This document shows positions 7,019-10,009 of a stretch of DNA of 10,009 nucleotides, piece by piece. The DNA lies in NCBI GenBank assembly GCA_003164305.1, contig PLSZ01000125.1, positions 1 through 10,009 of the forward strand, given 5' to 3'. The notes under the pieces are model-generated. The model worked only from the letters and a program-made list of their open reading frames with translations, was not told the origin of the DNA and ran no database searches. The position numbers and the translations under genes are program-made. The DNA is from Acetobacteraceae bacterium (GTDB lineage Bacteria > Pseudomonadota > Alphaproteobacteria > Acetobacterales > Acetobacteraceae). Positions within the stretch are counted from its first letter, which is position 1. Every line of letters starts with the position of its first letter.

Positions 7019-8319
7019 CGCGACCCTCCGGCGCCGCGAAGCAAAGGCATCGGCTCCGCCACCGTCGGCCGGGCGGCCCGCGCTGCCGCGGTCACCTGGC
7101 GGCGCAAGTTCAGTAAGATGCTGACGAGCATTGTTTTTCGCGTGTCCCGGGCCTCAGGCAACTGATACAGCATGCGCCGCGCCGGATCGAGAATGGCGTC
7201 CGTGTTTGACGGCGCATCGGTGAACATGGGGATCAACACCGGCCCGGTCCAGGTATCGTCATCGACAATCTCCCGCAGAACTGGCAGCGCTCGTCCCATG
7301 ATCAGGGCGGGATCGATCGCCAGCGCTGTGAGGACATGGCGCCCGGACAACGCGCGGAGCCGTGCGATGACCGCCGTGGCGTCCAACGGAACCGCTGGAT
7401 CCGGCGCGCAGTGCACCGCCTGAAACCCCTCCGATTGGGCCGCGTCCCGCATGTCCAGAAGCAACGCGCCAAGTTCGCTGTCGGTGGCGCCGGGGGTTTG
7501 ATCCGTCGTGGGTTCGACGACCAATTGATCGGCAAATGGCGCCGCCACCGGATCCGCCTCGAACGGCCGGGAGGTGAGATAGAAGATCGCGGCCGAGGTC
7601 AGTGGCCGGAGCGTGGCGGCCCTGGGCGGCAGTTGGGTAGGTAATGGCGTGCTAAGGCGCGCGGACCAATCGCAGCGGAACGCATCGACCGCGTCGTCCC
7701 AGTCCAGCGGTTGGCACGGCGGCAGATCGCTGGCGTTCACGATCGCCAGCGCCAGCGCGTTCAACAGGCGCCGGTAATGCGGTTCCTTATCGACGCACAT
7801 CTCCATACCATTCATCCGGTAGAAGCGGATGGCGTCGGCCAGGTCGGGATGGGCGGCGGCGATCTCCGGCGTCGGCAGCATGTCGTTGACGCGCCGGATC
7901 AATGCCGGAATGCGGCCGTCCTTTTCGCCGTTGCGGTCGTAGAACGCCGGTTCCATCCAGCGAATAATGAGTACGTTCCGCACGCCCGTGAGTTGACCGC
8001 GTGGGTCAAGTCCCAGTTCCGGGCTGCGGACAACGAATACTCCGACTTCCCGGCCGCAATTCGGCCGCGCGAAGTAAAGTGGCGAAATCACCGCGAGCAG
8101 AATATTGCTGCTGGCCAGCGCCGTGCTCAGCCTGGTATCCCAGTCGGCGCCAAGCTCGGTGCGGTTGTCGATCGTGCCGAGCACGCCGCCGCTCAGGTCA
8201 TGGCCGGCGGCGGCGGCGACGCGGACGTGCAGATCATCGTAGAATTTTCGCATGTATATGCCCAGGGTGTCATAGTCCTGGCGCGCATAGGAAAAGAAAA
8301 ATGTTGGGAGCGTGGCCAT
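7015..8319 (-). CDS. TIR-like domain protein resembling FxsC
   Basis: This is a 434-residue protein. Residues 5-120 form a TIR-like domain. FFFSYARQDYD (7-17) is box 1, and ILLAVISPLYF (73-83) leads into ARPNCGREVGVF. There C88 and E91 have the C-x-x-E spacing of the WCxxEL motif that holds the catalytic glutamate of TIR NADases. Residues ~205-410 form a second alpha/beta region that includes LTALAIDPALIMGR and a GPVLIPMF strand. A similar TIR-like plus C-terminal layout occurs in FxsC of FxSxx-COOH systems (from memory of the family). The ATG at 8319 is 3 bases after the stop of the upstream membrane-protein gene, and the end overlaps the ATPase start by 4 bases, so the three are co-translated. 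NAD cleavage or nucleotide signalling is a family-based inference; a purely scaffolding TIR is the alternative. Confidence 0.82.
   Translation of the reverse strand: MATLPTFFFSYARQDYDTLGIYMRKFYDDLHVRVAAAAGHDLSGGVLGTIDNRTELGADWDTRLSTALASSNILLAVISPLYFARPNCGREVGVFVVRSPELGLDPRGQLTGVRNVLIIRWMEPAFYDRNGEKDGRIPALIRRVNDMLPTPEIAAAHPDLADAIRFYRMNGMEMCVDKEPHYRRLLNALALAIVNASDLPPCQPLDWDDAVDAFRCDWSARLSTPLPTQLPPRAATLRPLTSAAIFYLTSRPFEADPVAAPFADQLVVEPTTDQTPGATDSELGALLLDMRDAAQSEGFQAVHCAPDPAVPLDATAVIARLRALSGRHVLTALAIDPALIMGRALPVLREIVDDDTWTGPVLIPMFTDAPSNTDAILDPARRMLYQLPEARDTRKTMLVSILLNLRRQVTAAARAARPTVAEPMPLLRGAGGSR
7024..7029 (-). promoter_or_regulatory. ribosome binding site for the ATPase gene
   Basis: On the minus strand GGAGGG stands 5 bases before the GTG at 7018-7016 and lies within the last codons of the TIR gene. 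It supports the GTG start and coupling through the GTGA overlap. Confidence 0.7.
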
Positions 8320-8322
8320 GGC

Positions 8323-8784
8323 CTACTTCGCCAACAACGCCGACAACCCGAGCCACTGGGCTGCGGCGTAAGACACGAGCAGACCGTAATAGGGCACGAT
8401 TGACCAGGAGCTCAAAGCCCAGATCACATGCCCGGCATCCGGCCGCGCGCGCGCTTCGAAGACATTGTCTCTGGTGTAATCGCCCGCGCGGATCGCCGCC
8501 ACGACGGTTCCATAGAGATGGCGGTAGGCAACCTCCGTCGCGAGATACATCACGTCGAGGAAACCGAAGATCGCCACGGGAATCAGCGCGGCGGTCACGA
8601 TGCCTGGCGTATGGGTGGTGCCAGCGACACCGAGTAGCGCCGCTACCAATGTCAGGCACCAGGTCTTGCATGACGCGCTATTGTTCGCGAGACGCGTAAT
8701 GATGCCTTGCAGTAAGGTGATGTGCGCTGACACCGCGGGATTATCCGCTGGCCAAAACGGCGAGGTTCCTGGATCGGCTGGCAC
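8323..8784 (-). CDS. small multi-pass membrane protein, first gene of the TIR/ATPase operon
   Basis: This 153-residue protein has a short N-terminal tail, an amphipathic stretch HITLLQGIITRLANNSASCK (21-40), two adjacent transmembrane helices (about 42-58 and 61-83), a polar cytosolic loop with charged residues (84-118), and a further long hydrophobic region (about 120-150) that may be one or two spans. It resembles a recurring family of uncharacterised small bacterial membrane proteins beginning HLxxIQxVIxRxAxNS (from memory, unverified). It also recalls the two-helix SLATT-like effectors that accompany defence genes, but I see no firm match. The GTG start at 8784 has a GGAGGG 7 bases upstream. 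As first gene, 3 bases from the TIR gene, it may be the membrane sensor or the pore-type effector (inference). Confidence 0.78.
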   Translation of the reverse strand: MPADPGTSPFWPADNPAVSAHITLLQGIITRLANNSASCKTWCLTLVAALLGVAGTTHTPGIVTAALIPVAIFGFLDVMYLATEVAYRHLYGTVVAAIRAGDYTRDNVFEARARPDAGHVIWALSSWSIVPYYGLLVSYAAAQWLGLSALLAK

Positions 8785-8791
8785 CTGATTT

Positions 8792-8797
8792 CCCTCC
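8792..8797 (-). promoter_or_regulatory. ribosome binding site of the membrane-protein gene
   Basis: GGAGGG on the minus strand lies 7 bases before the GTG at 8784-8782. It decides for this GTG, since there is no nearby in-frame ATG. A minus-strand promoter must lie in about 8800-8930, but I found no clear -35/-10 pair there. Confidence 0.7.
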
Positions 8798-8892
8798 GGA
8801 TGAGGATGACGTTACCAATGTGTCGCGGGATGGGGAAGGGACAGGTACGGCAACCATCGGACCCACGCCGCCACGCGGTCAGGTGCGACCGC

Positions 8893-8920
8893 TTGACATG
8901 CCCGGTGCCGCTCGCATCAT
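8893..8920 (+). promoter_or_regulatory. sigma-70-type promoter of the FMN dehydrogenase gene
   Basis: A perfect TTGACA at 8893-8898 is followed after 16 bases by CATCAT at 8915-8920, which matches TATAAT at four of six positions. Transcription would start near 8927, leaving a leader of only about 17 bases before the ATG at 8944. The ribosome binding site AGGGGG at 8931-8936 lies within that leader. Confidence 0.55.
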
Positions 8921-8943
8921 CGCCCATTCAAGGGGGAACCAAA

Positions 8944-10009
8944 ATGTCCGCGCTCGACGACTGCTATAACGTATTCGACCTACGTGACGCCGCGAAGGCC
9001 AAACTGCCCAAGGCCGTGTTCGAATTCGTCGATCGCTCCACCGAGGATGAGATCGCGCTGCGTAACAATCGCGCCGCGTTCGAGCGTATCCGGCTGCGCC
9101 ATCGCGCCTTGGTCGATGTCTCCAACCGTTCCACGAAAACCACGCTGTTCGGCAAGGAAATTTCCGCGCCCATGGCCATCGCGCCGACCGGCGCGGCTGG
9201 ACTTTGCTGGTACGAGGGCGAACTGGAACTCGCCAAGGCGGCGGCGAAGATGAAGATCCCGTTCACCCTGGCCACCGGCGCCATGACGTCGATGGAGAAA
9301 ATCGCCAAGGAAGCCAATTTTCGTCTGTGGTTCCAGCTTTATGTGTGGAAACAGCGAGACCTGTCCTACCAACTCATCGAGCGCGCGAAGAATAACGGGT
9401 TTGAGGCGTTGATCGTCACCACCGATACGATTGTGTCGCCAAACCGCGAATACAACGCTCGCAACGGTCTCGATCTGCCGTTCACGCCCACGCTGCGCTT
9501 CACCCGCGATATCCTGCAGCGGCCGATGTGGTTCACCAACGTGCTGTTGAAATACCTGACCACGATCGGCATGCCGCGCAACGAAAACTACCCGGAGCCA
9601 TACCGCCGCAAGGTTGGTGTCGATCCGTACCGGATCGAGGTGATGCGTCAGGACTCCCTCAACTGGGACGACATCAAAATCTTTCGGGATATGTGGCCGG
9701 GGATTCTGATGCTGAAAGGCATCAACCGTGTCGATGACGCGATGAAGGCGGTCAGCGCCGGCGTGGACGGCATCGTCGTGTCCAACCACGGCGGCCGCAA
9801 CATGGACAGCGCCGCCGCGACGATCGACATGCTACCGGAAATTGCCGAGGCCGTCGGCGATAAAATCACCGTGCTGCTGGACTCTGGCATCCGCCGCGGC
9901 TCGGACATCGTCAAGGCCGTCGCGCTCGGCGCCAAATGCGTGTTGACTGGCCGAGCCACCCTTTACGGCACCGCGGTCGGGGGCGAGAAGGGCGCCACCA
10001 AGGCGATCA
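8944..10009 (+). CDS. FMN-dependent alpha-hydroxy-acid dehydrogenase/oxidase (LldD-like), 3' truncated by the window
   Basis: The first 355 residues are visible and the frame stays open to the window edge; related enzymes are about 380-400 residues, so little is missing. The family oxidises L-2-hydroxy acids such as L-lactate, glycolate or mandelate to 2-oxo acids using FMN. Landmarks are: PMAIAPTGAAG (76-86, FMN loop), QLYV (131-134), TTD (159-161), LMLKGI with K258, SNHGGR (280-285) with catalytic H282 and substrate-carboxylate R285, DSGIRRGSD (313-321) and LTGRATLYG (334-342, phosphate binding). The usual SNHGGRQLD reads SNHGGRNMD here. Respiratory-chain-linked dehydrogenase versus oxygen-using oxidase cannot be settled, nor can the substrate. 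The ATG follows AGGGGGAA at good spacing. It is divergent from the trio and probably belongs to the host's core metabolism. Confidence 0.93.
   Translation, partial: MSALDDCYNVFDLRDAAKAKLPKAVFEFVDRSTEDEIALRNNRAAFERIRLRHRALVDVSNRSTKTTLFGKEISAPMAIAPTGAAGLCWYEGELELAKAAAKMKIPFTLATGAMTSMEKIAKEANFRLWFQLYVWKQRDLSYQLIERAKNNGFEALIVTTDTIVSPNREYNARNGLDLPFTPTLRFTRDILQRPMWFTNVLLKYLTTIGMPRNENYPEPYRRKVGVDPYRIEVMRQDSLNWDDIKIFRDMWPGILMLKGINRVDDAMKAVSAGVDGIVVSNHGGRNMDSAAATIDMLPEIAEAVGDKITVLLDSGIRRGSDIVKAVALGAKCVLTGRATLYGTAVGGEKGATKAI

Noticed and set aside
5873..8699. Plus-strand frames of 160-230 codons across the trio (for example 5873-6556, 7711-8403, 8001-8699)
   Set aside because: They oppose minus-strand genes that have clear motifs, coupled starts and ribosome binding sites; the plus-strand translations are Arg-rich noise.
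8785..8943. FxSxx-COOH precursor peptide gene near the trio
   Set aside because: I looked for a short frame ending in F-x-S-x-x in the gap and at the ends of the trio genes and found none; no radical SAM enzyme is in the window either.
8944..10009. Mycofactocin-associated MftD assignment for the FMN enzyme
   Set aside because: The N-terminus looks like ordinary LldD-type enzymes, and no mycofactocin gene is nearby.

Overview
The window is high-GC coding DNA, packed tightly in bacterial style. Codon use, gene content and the absence of Gram-positive features suggest an alphaproteobacterium. Rhodospirillales or Acetobacteraceae is my guess from the look of the proteins, with no taxonomic marker to prove it. 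I see no rRNA, tRNA, CRISPR array or insertion sequence.

Layout. (1) 1-158 is a leader region with a near-perfect 25-bp palindrome at 111-135. (2) 159-767 is a type II toxin-antitoxin pair of the AbrB/MazE plus MazF/PemK kind. (3) 828-5145 on the plus strand holds a PLP aminotransferase, an SCP2-type thiolase, an AMP-forming acyl-CoA ligase and a small DOPA 4,5-dioxygenase-family protein. The last three are tightly coupled (CTGA and ATGA overlaps) and look like one catabolic or acyl-CoA operon. The ligase reading frame continues 51 codons upstream of its first conventional start, to a CTG that overlaps the thiolase stop. (4) 5261-8784 on the minus strand is a three-gene operon, read as small membrane protein, then TIR-like protein, then MinD/ParA-like ATPase with a membrane-anchored tail. 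(5) From 8944 to the window edge is an FMN-dependent alpha-hydroxy-acid dehydrogenase, transcribed divergently from the trio behind a TTGACA promoter.

The region of most interest is the minus-strand trio. The ATPase N-terminus (KGGTGRS, then a DWDLEAPG motif) and the TIR-like protein resemble the corresponding parts of the FxSxx-COOH (Fxs) systems known from actinobacteria. Here there is no radical SAM enzyme, no FxSxx peptide and no tetratricopeptide repeats. Instead the ATPase ends in two transmembrane helices, and a small multi-pass membrane protein is encoded first. I infer a membrane-associated sensing or defence module with a possible NADase effector. The sequence supports the gene architecture, but the function is not demonstrated.

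The toxin-antitoxin pair and the trio are accessory-type modules flanking ordinary metabolic genes.
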